A DNA stretch of 64,000 nt from an uncultured Myxococcales bacterium. Lineage in GTDB: Bacteria; Myxococcota_A; UBA9042. The stretch spans positions 1 through 64,000 of the forward strand of contig CAIMEY010000053.1 in NCBI GenBank assembly GCA_903840165.1, written 5' to 3'. This document shows positions 56,384 to 64,000 of this stretch, in pieces. The notes under the pieces are model-generated. The model was not told where the DNA came from. It worked only from the letters and a program-made list of their open reading frames with translations, and did no database searches. Made by a program: the position numbers and the translations under genes. Position 1 is the first letter of the stretch, and every line of letters starts with the position of its first letter.

Positions 56384-58996
56384 TTACAACTTAACCCGTC
56401 CCAAACGCAGCGCATTGCCAACCACGCACAGAGACGACAACGCCATCGCCGCGCTGGCCCACACCGGCGAAATCAAAGTCCCGGTCCAGGGATACAAGAC
56501 GCCAGCGGCCACCGGAATCCCGAGCGCGTTGTAAGCCAGCGCCCAGCCGAGGTTTTGCCTCATATTGCGAACAGTCGCCCGCGACAAGCGCAGTGCCGCC
56601 GCAATGGAACCCAAGTCATTAGAAGTAATGGTCAAGTCAGCCGCAGCCATCGCAACATCGGTCCCATGGCCCATGGCGATGCCCAGATCGGCTGCTGCCA
56701 GGGCCGGGGCATCGTTGACGCCGTCGCCGACCATCGCCACGACCTCGCCTTGATCACGCAATTTCTTGATTTGTTGGACTTTTTCCTCCGGCAAGGCTTC
56801 GCCAATCGCTGCGTCGATGCCCAACTGCCCTTGCACTTGACGGACGACAGTCGACTTGTCCCCCGAAAGCAGCAATGTTTTCAAGCCCATCCGTTTGAGT
56901 TCTGCAATCGCCGCTGCCGCAGTGGGTTGCACTGCGTCCGAAAAGCGCAGCTGAGCCCACAGTTGTTGGTCGACAGCCAGCCAACTCTGTGTAAATAATG
57001 CTGTTTCTTCTGGGACGGGCAGTTCAATGCCTGCCTCCTGCAGCCAAGTCGCACGACCCAGGCGCACATTCCGCCCCTGCACCCAACCCTGAACTCCCTT
57101 GCCGGGCACGGTCTGAAGATTTTCCACTTTCGGAATCAGCAATTGCCTGGCCTTGGCTCCTTGTTCCACAGCCCGAGCCAGGGGATGGCTAGCCCCTTGT
57201 TGCAGCGCCGCCGCCCAAGCCAGGGCCATGTCTAAAGAAATGCCATCGCTGTATAGTTCTACGGGCCCCAGCGTCGGCGCACCGGCAGTCACTGTGCCGG
57301 TCTTGTCCAGAACGACAACGGTAATTCGCGCTGCAGTTTCAAGGGCTTTCCCCGAACGCAGCAGAATTCCCATCTGCGCCGCCCGCCCGGTCGCCACCAT
57401 CACCGCAGCCGGCACAGCGAGGCCCATAGCGCAAGGACAGGCAATGATTAGCACGCTCATGGCCGCAGTAACCGCATGAATCCACGACGATGTTCCAGCC
57501 ACAAGCAACCAGACCACCGCAGTCAGCACCGATAGCACCAGCACCGTTGGAACAAAGACGGCCGCGACCCTATCGGCCAACCGCTGTACATCTGGCCGAA
57601 TTGCCTGGGCTTGCACGACAAGCTGGCCAATGCGAGCTGCGGCGCTCTGGGGCCCGGTCGCCGTCACCTCGATGGTTAACGCCCCTTCGCCATTGAGACT
57701 TCCGCCGTGTACGCGCGCGCCCGGTGCCTTGTCGACGCCCAGGGGCTCCCCGGTCAGCAGGGACTCATCCACCTGCGATTGCCCCTGGCGAACAAGCCCA
57801 TCCACGGGAAGTCTTTCCCCTGCACGAATCAGCAGATGGTCCCCTGGAACCAGGTCACGCACAGGCACATCGCTGACCAAGTCGTTGCGCAATAAGTGCG
57901 CGATTGTAGGCTGCAATTTCGCGATCTGCCGCAGTGCCGCTGTGGTCTGCTGCCGCGCACGACCTTCCAGACGCTGCCCGAGCAAGACGAGTCCGAGGAC
58001 CCAAGGCACCGCATCAAACCAGATATGCGGCGCAACACCTTGTTTGGTAAATAGATCGGGAATGATCATGACCACCAAGGAAAAGCAGAAAGCCACGCCG
58101 GTCCCCAGCGCCACAAGCACATTCATGTCCGGCGACCAGCGGCGCGTAGATGCCCATGCCCGCTGAAGAATCGGCCGCGCTGGCCCCAGCAGCACCAGCA
58201 GCGCCGCCAAGGCCGAGGTCCAACGCAACAAGGCTGGGGGCCAGTGGTAGAGGCTCGGCCAAACGGCGGCCAACCACTGGTCTAGTACCATGAAAGTATG
58301 GGCTAATGGGTCGTGGTGGTCGTCCATCAGTGGCATCGACAGGACCATGGTCAGAACGCCCATCGCCAGGGCAAAGGCAATTGCAACCCATGAAGTTTCT
58401 TTTACTTCTTCGGTTGACAGCGGGTCATCATCGGCCTGGGCCGGCACTGCAGGGTAGCCCAATGCACTGACCTGCGCGGCGATCTTGCCAAGATCAGTTT
58501 TTGTGCTGTCAAAACGCACATGTGCAGCGTGGAGGATCAAGTCGACACTGACCGCATCGACGCCCTCCATGGCCGCAATCACTTGGTCAATCGCCGACAC
58601 GCACGACGCGCAGTGCATGCCGCCGACGGATAACCGTCCAGAATGCCAAATTGTTTCGACGTGCGCGCCAGCAATCGGGTCGGCCATCGCTCCATCTGCT
58701 GCCGCATTCAATTCCACTTGCGATTCGGGCACAACGACCTGCGCTGTGCCCGGGCGTATGCCATCGTCGGGAACGGCGTCGCTGACCTCGTAGCCAGCCG
58801 CAACAATGGCATCTGCCAGCGTTTTTCGACTTACTCTGCCGTCATGGGCCACCTCTGCTGCGGCGTCCTTGGCGCTGGCCGTCACACTTTGAACGCCGGC
58901 AATGGCACAGAGACTCTTGATGACGCGGCCTTCGCAATGACCACAAGTCATGCCTTGGACAGCGAAGCGACTGCTGACGGTAGACGCGGTAGACAT
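56384..58996 (-). CDS. copA: Copper-exporting P1B-type ATPase with two HMA domains
   Basis: This 870-residue pump has two N-terminal metal-binding domains, GMTCGHC (about 15-20) and GMHCASC (about 125-130), then eight predicted membrane helices. The metal-transport motif is CPC (IIACPCAMG), the phosphorylation site DKTGT, and the hinge GDGVNDAP. The two domains and CPC define Cu(I) ATPases (CopA-like), which export copper from the cytoplasm. GAGG precedes the ATG. No copper-responsive regulator lies beside it. It is divergent-adjacent to no gene; the rhomboid gene lies 68 bp upstream on the same strand. Confidence 0.9.
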   Translation of the reverse strand: MSTASTVSSRFAVQGMTCGHCEGRVIKSLCAIAGVQSVTASAKDAAAEVAHDGRVSRKTLADAIVAAGYEVSDAVPDDGIRPGTAQVVVPESQVELNAAADGAMADPIAGAHVETIWHSGRLSVGGMHCASCVSAIDQVIAAMEGVDAVSVDLILHAAHVRFDSTKTDLGKIAAQVSALGYPAVPAQADDDPLSTEEVKETSWVAIAFALAMGVLTMVLSMPLMDDHHDPLAHTFMVLDQWLAAVWPSLYHWPPALLRWTSALAALLVLLGPARPILQRAWASTRRWSPDMNVLVALGTGVAFCFSLVVMIIPDLFTKQGVAPHIWFDAVPWVLGLVLLGQRLEGRARQQTTAALRQIAKLQPTIAHLLRNDLVSDVPVRDLVPGDHLLIRAGERLPVDGLVRQGQSQVDESLLTGEPLGVDKAPGARVHGGSLNGEGALTIEVTATGPQSAAARIGQLVVQAQAIRPDVQRLADRVAAVFVPTVLVLSVLTAVVWLLVAGTSSWIHAVTAAMSVLIIACPCAMGLAVPAAVMVATGRAAQMGILLRSGKALETAARITVVVLDKTGTVTAGAPTLGPVELYSDGISLDMALAWAAALQQGASHPLARAVEQGAKARQLLIPKVENLQTVPGKGVQGWVQGRNVRLGRATWLQEAGIELPVPEETALFTQSWLAVDQQLWAQLRFSDAVQPTAAAAIAELKRMGLKTLLLSGDKSTVVRQVQGQLGIDAAIGEALPEEKVQQIKKLRDQGEVVAMVGDGVNDAPALAAADLGIAMGHGTDVAMAAADLTITSNDLGSIAAALRLSRATVRNMRQNLGWALAYNALGIPVAAGVLYPWTGTLISPVWASAAMALSSLCVVGNALRLGRVKL

Positions 58997-59063
58997 CAAA
59001 GAAACCTCTTGAAATGGAAAGGTCAAGGCACCGAACAGGGGCAGAAAAACTAATGAATTGCAA

Positions 59064-59837
59064 CTAGTTCCAGTTCGCGCGATCTCGGTCCCGCCGTGAC
59101 GAATCGACGCGGCTGCGGCCGCCGGGCAAGACGTCAAAGCGACTTCGCATGCCCTTGGAGCGGGCGTACGACGCAGCAAGCGCGCGAACATACGCGACAA
59201 TTCTCTTAGGCGACGTTAGTTTGTGCAGCACCACCCAGCCACCGAGTACGCCGCCGACATGGGCCCAAAACGCGATGTGACTGCCGCTGGCCCAGGTGAT
59301 GAAGTCAATGCCAAGCACCACTGCCACCAGCCAGCGAGCACGAATCGGCAGGACAAAAAACAAAAGAATCTGCAGGTTTGGATTGGTCCAGGCAAAGACC
59401 GCGAGCAACCCCATCAAGCCGGCCGAGGCACCCACAGTGGCGCCCGGTTGCCCAGCAATTCCATCGGCGGCGAGTTGCATCAGGGCACCGAAGAGCACAG
59501 CGATCAGCAGCACCTGCAGAACGCCGCGCCGTCCCCACTGGCGCTCGATCGGCGCACCGAACCAGAAAAGCCCCAAACAATTGAACAAAATGTGCATCGG
59601 GTCGCCAAGGTCGTGCAAGGCAGCGTAGGTCAACAGGGTCCAAACGCGCCCGGCTGCGAGGTTAGACCACGACAAGGCCAGCCACTGCCAGTACACTTCG
59701 CTCGCGAGCTGTACGTGCAAGAGCTGGATCATCAACAAGAACAGGACGTGAACAGCGACCAAAGTCACCAAGACGGCCGCAACCGTTGGCCCCGCCTTGG
59801 CTCGCAATTTCCGCCACGAATCAGTCAAGATAGCCAT
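59064..59837 (-). CDS. Rhomboid-family intramembrane serine protease
   Basis: This 257-residue protein has six hydrophobic segments and the rhomboid signature: HILFNCLGLFWFG (HxxxN), the catalytic Ser in GASAGLMG and the catalytic His in WAHVGG. These residues form the Ser-His dyad that cuts transmembrane helices. A basic C-terminal tail of about 50 residues follows. The ATG at 59837 is the best start; longer readings enter the divergent promoter region. Bacterial rhomboids act in signal release and membrane quality control; the target is unknown. Confidence 0.87.
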   Translation of the reverse strand: MAILTDSWRKLRAKAGPTVAAVLVTLVAVHVLFLLMIQLLHVQLASEVYWQWLALSWSNLAAGRVWTLLTYAALHDLGDPMHILFNCLGLFWFGAPIERQWGRRGVLQVLLIAVLFGALMQLAADGIAGQPGATVGASAGLMGLLAVFAWTNPNLQILLFFVLPIRARWLVAVVLGIDFITWASGSHIAFWAHVGGVLGGWVVLHKLTSPKRIVAYVRALAASYARSKGMRSRFDVLPGGRSRVDSSRRDRDRANWN

Positions 59838-59916
59838 GGGTTCTCGTGCTGCTCCCCGCCCCATCACCGCATCACGCCGCGGGGCTCCCTGCCAAGATAG
59901 GAGTCTGAGGTTGACC

Positions 59917-60504
59917 ATGCAAGCCAACGCGCCGTCCCCGGGCCCCATGACCGCCGATCAGGTCGCTGAGGATTTTCTTGGCCAAATTCATGAATTACTA
60001 CGCGAAGGTGCGCCCTTTGTCGCCGTGGTGCGGGCGCTAGAGGCCGAAGGCCTGCAAGCCGATACCGCCGGAGCCTTGCTTCATGATATTAGCGGCCTAC
60101 AAGTACCCGACAGCGAATCTGTGCCTGCAAGCGACTTGGTGTGCGGGATTGACGTCGACCCGGTGCGACGCCTCTTGCGCCAAGTAGTGAAGACGCCTGG
60201 ACAATTGCCCCCCGCGACGCAACTGCGTGACGCCCTGCGTAGGCAAGGATTGCAGGACAGCACGGCCGACAAAATCGTGGGCGAAATCGTCTATCTTCTC
60301 AAACGGCTGGACGATATTCGTTCCTCGAGGCTGCGACGGACCGGCGCCCAGGGCATGGTCGCGGGTAGCCTATTTGCTGCGTATTTTCTGTGGGCTGCGA
60401 CTCGACCAGGCCATGACGGACGCGGCGACGCGGTGACGACGGCGCTCTGCCTGGGCCTAGCCGTTTACAGCACCATCCTGTTCTTGAGGCACAAGCCGGG
60501 ATAG
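59917..60504 (+). CDS. Hypothetical membrane protein
   Basis: I do not recognise this 195-residue protein. The ATG at 59917 has GAGG 6 nt upstream. The N-terminal 130 residues are helical and soluble, with repeated acidic/hydrophobic heptads (ELLREGAPFVAVVRALEAEGL), and two hydrophobic segments at about 140-160 and 170-190 end it. It is divergent from the rhomboid gene by 79 bp and convergent with the ABC1 kinase gene. A membrane-linked adaptor is one possibility. Confidence 0.6.
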   Translation: MQANAPSPGPMTADQVAEDFLGQIHELLREGAPFVAVVRALEAEGLQADTAGALLHDISGLQVPDSESVPASDLVCGIDVDPVRRLLRQVVKTPGQLPPATQLRDALRRQGLQDSTADKIVGEIVYLLKRLDDIRSSRLRRTGAQGMVAGSLFAAYFLWAATRPGHDGRGDAVTTALCLGLAVYSTILFLRHKPG

Positions 60505-60510
60505 AACGGC

Positions 60511-61866
60511 CTATTTAGAAAGAATTTCAGGAATTTGTAGATCGTCGATCAAGTAATTGCGGGCAACATCGGCGACGGCCATCAAGCTCGTGCGGTAATC
60601 GCCGGCAGCTCTGAGCATCCGCAAATCGCCAGAAATTCCAGCGATTGCACGGTAGAACATCACACTCTCATCGGGCGCGCGCACCTTAAGCGCGGTCAGG
60701 GCGTGCTTGCGGGCCAGATCCCTGACATCACTTGAGATTCGGCATTGCGCCCAATCGTAATGGTCGCGTTGGATGGGCCGTTCCACAATCTCACTGAGTT
60801 CGTCCAGCCAAATGCGCGCCCGGGGTCGATCGTCACCACGCAGCTCAAATCCAGCCGATTCAAGCAGTTCAAGGATATCGAGCGGCTCCGATCGGCGTCG
60901 CGCTCCGATGACGCGCCAATAAGCCCGCACAAAGGGTAGCGAAAAGACGCGGGTCGCGCCAAAATCCAGAATCCCCAAGCGACCATCGGCCATCACGACG
61001 TAGTTCCCGGGGTGAGGATCAGCGTGGATCAGGCGGCGACTGAGGAAGGGGCCCCAAGCCGCGCGCATGAGCTGGTGGCCGAGTTCATTGCGGCGCTCCT
61101 GAGAAACGTCAGGATCCTGTGCTACTTGCAGCAGCGAGGGACCATGCAACCGCTCCAGGGTCAGCACCCGGGTCGAGGACAGCCCAACCACCGCGTTGGG
61201 CACCACGAGGTCCGGCCACGGCGCAACCGCCTGCGCAAAAGCCTGAAGTTGCACCACTTCCTGGCAATAATCCAACTCACGGCGCAGCGTGGCAGCGATT
61301 TCCTCAGTATAGCCGCGCCCATCGAGCATCTCACCGCCCATGGACAGCGCCCGCGCTAGCAGCCCCACGTTCTTCAAGTCACTTTCAATGGCCGCACCAA
61401 CGCCGGGATACTGAATCTTAACAACGACATCCTGACCGTCAGCCGTCACCGCGCCGTGCACCTGGCCCATGCTCGCGGCCGCTAGCGGTTCGTCGTCGAA
61501 TTGGCGGAACAGCGTCGCCACGGGCTGCCCCAACTCAGCCGCGATCACCGCGCGCACCGTCGGCGCATTCATCCGCTGCGGTGCCTGATTCAGCAAACGA
61601 GTCAAGCCCTTGCGAACTTCCTCGGGCAACGTGTCCTGGTCGACCAGGGCCGCAAACTGCCCCAACTTGGTGGCAACCCCTTTGAGTTCGCCTAGAACCT
61701 CGACCAAATGCGCTGCAGTAGGCTGTAAACTCTCGGCAATCTTAGCTTCATTGCCGCCCAGCTTTTCGCGCGCCTTGGCCGTCAAAACGTCACGCGTCGT
61801 CCGTGCCGCCGCCGTCGCCAACCTAGCCATCCGCGCGAATCGATTGCCAGAAACGTGGTCCGCCAT
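60511..61866 (-). CDS. ABC1/UbiB-family atypical kinase
   Basis: This 451-residue protein has the atypical-kinase signature: the KxGQ motif in GVATKLGQFAAL, the Ala-rich loop AAASMGQVH, Lys in VVVKIQYP, and the catalytic region HADPHPGN with the later DFGATR. Bacterial members support ubiquinone or other prenyl-quinone synthesis and lipid metabolism, usually at the membrane. A quinone pathway is not visible nearby. GGAG precedes the ATG. It is convergent with the hypothetical membrane protein gene. Confidence 0.9.
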   Translation of the reverse strand: MADHVSGNRFARMARLATAAARTTRDVLTAKAREKLGGNEAKIAESLQPTAAHLVEVLGELKGVATKLGQFAALVDQDTLPEEVRKGLTRLLNQAPQRMNAPTVRAVIAAELGQPVATLFRQFDDEPLAAASMGQVHGAVTADGQDVVVKIQYPGVGAAIESDLKNVGLLARALSMGGEMLDGRGYTEEIAATLRRELDYCQEVVQLQAFAQAVAPWPDLVVPNAVVGLSSTRVLTLERLHGPSLLQVAQDPDVSQERRNELGHQLMRAAWGPFLSRRLIHADPHPGNYVVMADGRLGILDFGATRVFSLPFVRAYWRVIGARRRSEPLDILELLESAGFELRGDDRPRARIWLDELSEIVERPIQRDHYDWAQCRISSDVRDLARKHALTALKVRAPDESVMFYRAIAGISGDLRMLRAAGDYRTSLMAVADVARNYLIDDLQIPEILSK

Positions 61867-61955
61867 CGCTTGACTCCGCGCCGACCGACCTGCCCTTTGC
61901 CGGCCGACACGCTTCAGGGTAGCACGCGCCGGCCGTGGCGTCGTCCTCTACGCGA

Positions 61956-62579
61956 TCACGGACCGCCCGAAAGCACGACATACGCCACAGGTACCGCGGC
62001 GCCAAGAATCGTCAGCAAACCGCCACGACCTAGCAATCCCTGGCGCAGCGGCAGCATAAACAGACCGGAACCCGCGAGAAACAGGAGGAAGACCGCATAA
62101 CCATCGGCAATCCACTGCCAAGCCTTCTTGCCGCGGTTGAGGTGGAGCCAGTTGGAGACCCTCAGGAGGAATCGCGGCTTTTGCCCTTCGGAACGCACGG
62201 TTTGGGCCTTGGTATCCACATGGAGCGTCGCTTTGTCGAGCACCACATCGACTTGATGATCGTCTACTCGATAAACATCACGAATGGGTCCGTGCTGTCC
62301 CGCCACCGTGCACGCCGCGTTGGCCAGGGCCTGATCATCCTGAGGCACTGGCAGTGATAGTGCATGAGTTTCATCTATTTGCTGAAAGTTTGGATCCCAG
62401 TCCTTGATATGATTAACTGCAAGTCCCGACGCTGCATAGACAAAAGTGAGCCCAATTGCCAGGTTTCCCGCGTCACGGTGCAGGGCCCGTAGCCACAGGC
62501 GCCAGCGAGGTTTCTTCTTTGGTTTAAGGTCCTTACTTCCATGATCATCAGCCGCAGGCGACGGGTCAGGTTCAGCCAT
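61956..62579 (-). CDS. PepSY-associated membrane protein
   Basis: This 207-residue protein begins with a short soluble part, then LRALHRDAGNLAIGLTFVY, a helix that recalls PepSY-TM proteins with His. A soluble domain with PepSY-like features spans about 75-150, then two membrane helices follow at about 155-178 and 185-205. The start (ATG, GGAGG upstream) overlaps the stop of the molybdoenzyme gene, so the two should be made together. By analogy with MsrP-MsrQ pairs it could pass electrons to the molybdoenzyme, but the heme ligands of MsrQ are not clear. Confidence 0.75.
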   Translation of the reverse strand: MAEPDPSPAADDHGSKDLKPKKKPRWRLWLRALHRDAGNLAIGLTFVYAASGLAVNHIKDWDPNFQQIDETHALSLPVPQDDQALANAACTVAGQHGPIRDVYRVDDHQVDVVLDKATLHVDTKAQTVRSEGQKPRFLLRVSNWLHLNRGKKAWQWIADGYAVFLLFLAGSGLFMLPLRQGLLGRGGLLTILGAAVPVAYVVLSGGP

Positions 62580-63336
62580 AACGCTCCTCCCGCCACGGGT
62601 CGGCGTGATTGTGGTAGCCACGCTGTTCCCAGTAGCCCGCCTCGTCACGGGTGGCAAAGCGCAACCCCGTAATCCATTTGGCACTTTTCCAGAAGTAGAG
62701 GTCCGGGATGACTGCGCGAACGGGTGCGCCATTGGTCCGAGCCAGGGCCCGATGATTCAAGCGATACGCAAGCATAGAGGTCGGCGCCAGGGCCTCTGCC
62801 AAGAGAATGTTGGCCGTGTAACCATACGCCGATTCAAGGATGAGGTGGCGCGCTGCGGATTGCACACCGGCCCGCTCTGCAAGATCGCTAATTCTAACGC
62901 CTTTGAATACCTGGTCCATGGCAGACCAGCCAGTCACGCAATGAACGTCGACGCCCTGCTCGACCTGAGGCATTGCAAGAAGACCTTGATAATCCAAGAT
63001 AAACGGCGATCGCACCGCGCCATGTACCCGCAATGAAAACTGACCCGGGTCAGCGTCGCCCGGCTCTCCGCCCATGGGCTTGAGGGCCTGCAAGATTTTT
63101 TGGCCCGGCGGTAGGCGCGCGCGGCCATCTGAACGCTTAAGTCTGCGCATTTGCTCGATTTCTTCGTCGCCGCCCAGGGCCCACAACTGTCCGCCCAGGG
63201 CTGTGATCAGGGTACCAGCCAGCGCATTGCGAACAAAACTCCTACGATTAAACAGGGTTGCTACAGCGTGCTGCCGTTGCCCATCGGCCGGTGGCCAAGC
63301 ATGTCCTTGACTGCCAAGCGTTTCCTTGTCCCTCAT
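62572..63336 (-). CDS. Tat-exported molybdopterin oxidoreductase, MsrP/YedY-like
   Basis: This 254-residue protein starts at an ATG preceded by GGAGGG. It has a twin-Arg region (FNRRSFVRNALAG) followed by a hydrophobic stretch, typical of Tat export. The sulfite-oxidase-type molybdopterin domain includes VHCVTGWSAMD with the molybdenum-binding Cys, GVRISDLAERAG and VRAVIPDLYFWKSAKWI. MsrP proteins repair oxidised Met in periplasmic proteins; other YedY-like enzymes have different substrates. A PepSY membrane protein gene overlaps it downstream. A cluster of TGAGACCG motifs lies upstream. Confidence 0.82.
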   Translation of the reverse strand: MRDKETLGSQGHAWPPADGQRQHAVATLFNRRSFVRNALAGTLITALGGQLWALGGDEEIEQMRRLKRSDGRARLPPGQKILQALKPMGGEPGDADPGQFSLRVHGAVRSPFILDYQGLLAMPQVEQGVDVHCVTGWSAMDQVFKGVRISDLAERAGVQSAARHLILESAYGYTANILLAEALAPTSMLAYRLNHRALARTNGAPVRAVIPDLYFWKSAKWITGLRFATRDEAGYWEQRGYHNHADPWREERYG

Positions 63337-63734
63337 GAGCCCTCCGAGCAGACGGCGCTCCGTCGACCACGCCTTCACCATGCGCCCCACCGTCCATAGC
63401 ACCAAGAGCGGCCGATTTATGCCCGCGATTTTGCGGCGCTTGCTGGCGAATGCCGTCGCCAAACGCCGCGCCTGTGCGACGCCGAAAGCACAGATCCGAC
63501 CGCAACGCTCCGAACGCTGAGACCGACTGAGACCGATGGTGAGACCGGTTGCCTGCGCTGATTGGGCGCGAACCGGTCTCAGTGAGACCGCTTTGCTGCG
63601 CCAGGTGAGACCGAGACCCCGGCATTCTTCGTGCTAATTCATCGTATTTTTCGGTAGTTCCAAAATGGCGGTGTTTGGCACAATGGTTGCTCAGGTTGCC
63701 GGTGCGACCTTCCTGTCGCCTTTGGAGCCTGCTG
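63337..63734. other. 398-bp divergent gap with a motif cluster
   Basis: No gene was recognised in the gap between the MsrP-like operon and the last lipoprotein gene. It contains the TGAGACCG cluster at 63518-63613 and presumably both promoters. Confidence 0.6.
63518..63613. repeat. TGAGACCG motif cluster with inverted repeats
   Basis: TGAGACCG occurs at 63518, 63528, 63540, 63583 and 63606, and in reverse at 63574. The last two form CGGTCTCA-N-TGAGACCG. TGAGACCGGTT and AACCGGTCTCA also form an 11-bp inverted repeat with a 20-nt loop. The first copies are 10 and 12 bp apart, one helix turn. Likely regulator-binding sites. Confidence 0.75.
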
Positions 63735-64000
63735 ATGAACTGGAAGATTTCTCTATTTTTGACCGCTTCCCTGTGCTTGAGCGCCTGCGAGTCGGGACCG
63801 TCCGCCAGCGCCGGCCAGACAGGCGAGGTCCGAATTCCGACCCGCAAGGGGGCCCTCACGACCGTGCCGGGTGAAGATCAGGACACGCCCCTGGTGAAAA
63901 AAGCCATGGGTTTCTCGCAATTTGCTGCCCGTGTCCTGCCAGATGTGCAGACGATGGTCCAGCAAAGGGGCACCGCATCGGTGGTCGTCCTGCTCGACGT
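63735..64000 (+). CDS. Partial lipoprotein gene running off the window
   Basis: A frame starting at ATG 63735 with GGAG 7 nt upstream stays open to the window end. It begins MNWKISLFLTASLCLSAC, a short signal with lipobox LSAC, then an open Ser/Thr/Gly-rich stretch and TASVVVLLDV. Only the first 88 codons are visible, so the function is unknown; a subtilase-like propeptide is conceivable from the last residues. Confidence 0.65.
   Translation, partial: MNWKISLFLTASLCLSACESGPSASAGQTGEVRIPTRKGALTTVPGEDQDTPLVKKAMGFSQFAARVLPDVQTMVQQRGTASVVVLLD

Overview
The window looks like chromosome from a GC-rich, Gram-negative member of the Myxococcota (old Deltaproteobacteria), perhaps a Bradymonadia- or Polyangia-like lineage. 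This rests on gene content, not on a search. Evidence includes many Sec lipoproteins with Asp/Ser/Gly-rich linkers and Cys-rich repeats, a eukaryotic-like Ser/Thr kinase with an HRDVSPQN loop, a CarF/PEDS1-type plasmalogen desaturase, a leucine-catabolic operon, a lipid-anchored TPR-CHAT protein and an ATP/ADP-translocase-like protein fused to HEAT and cNMP-binding domains. No phage, plasmid, insertion sequence, CRISPR array or rRNA was recognised. One tRNA-Val(CAC) is present.

Layout. Positions 1-10,000 hold Cys-rich and TPR exported proteins, a secreted M28 peptidase, the 1,724-residue TPR-CHAT lipoprotein and a rhodanese. Positions 10,000-27,000 hold the CarF-like desaturase, a Ser/Thr kinase with a probably leaderless mRNA, a cobalamin adenosyltransferase, an acyl-CoA dehydrogenase, exonuclease III, an MBL-fold hydrolase, a GNAT enzyme and three more Cys-rich lipoproteins. 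Positions 27,000-34,400 hold a leucine/branched-chain degradation block: methylcrotonyl-CoA carboxylase with its alpha subunit split in two, methylglutaconyl-CoA hydratase, HMG-CoA lyase, and an HSD10-like dehydrogenase, with Ogt between. Positions 34,400-45,100 hold an RRM RNA-binding protein behind a long, hairpin-rich leader, a methyltransferase, the transporter-HEAT-cNMP protein, a haem-motif lipoprotein, a MerR-vWA operon and an exported archaemetzincin. Positions 45,100-50,100 hold a 725-bp hairpin-rich gap, the tRNA, an HExxH membrane protein, QueG and a YbiT-type ABC-F protein behind a duplicated promoter-like repeat. Positions 50,100-64,000 hold a second acyl-CoA dehydrogenase, a gamma-glutamyltransferase/radical SAM/Rieske-like lipoprotein operon, a copper ATPase, a rhomboid protease, an ABC1-family kinase, and an MsrP/YedY-like molybdoenzyme with a PepSY membrane partner behind a cluster of TGAGACCG motifs.

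How genes work together. The leucine operon turns 3-methylcrotonyl-CoA into acetyl-CoA and acetoacetate; the nearby acyl-CoA dehydrogenases and HSD10-like enzyme may feed the same metabolism. The most unusual unit is the overlapping trio at 52,303-56,013. It contains an exported gamma-glutamyltransferase, a radical SAM enzyme with a Cys-rich module before its core, and a lipoprotein that keeps the Rieske backbone pattern but has lost both histidine ligands. I see no described system that matches it.
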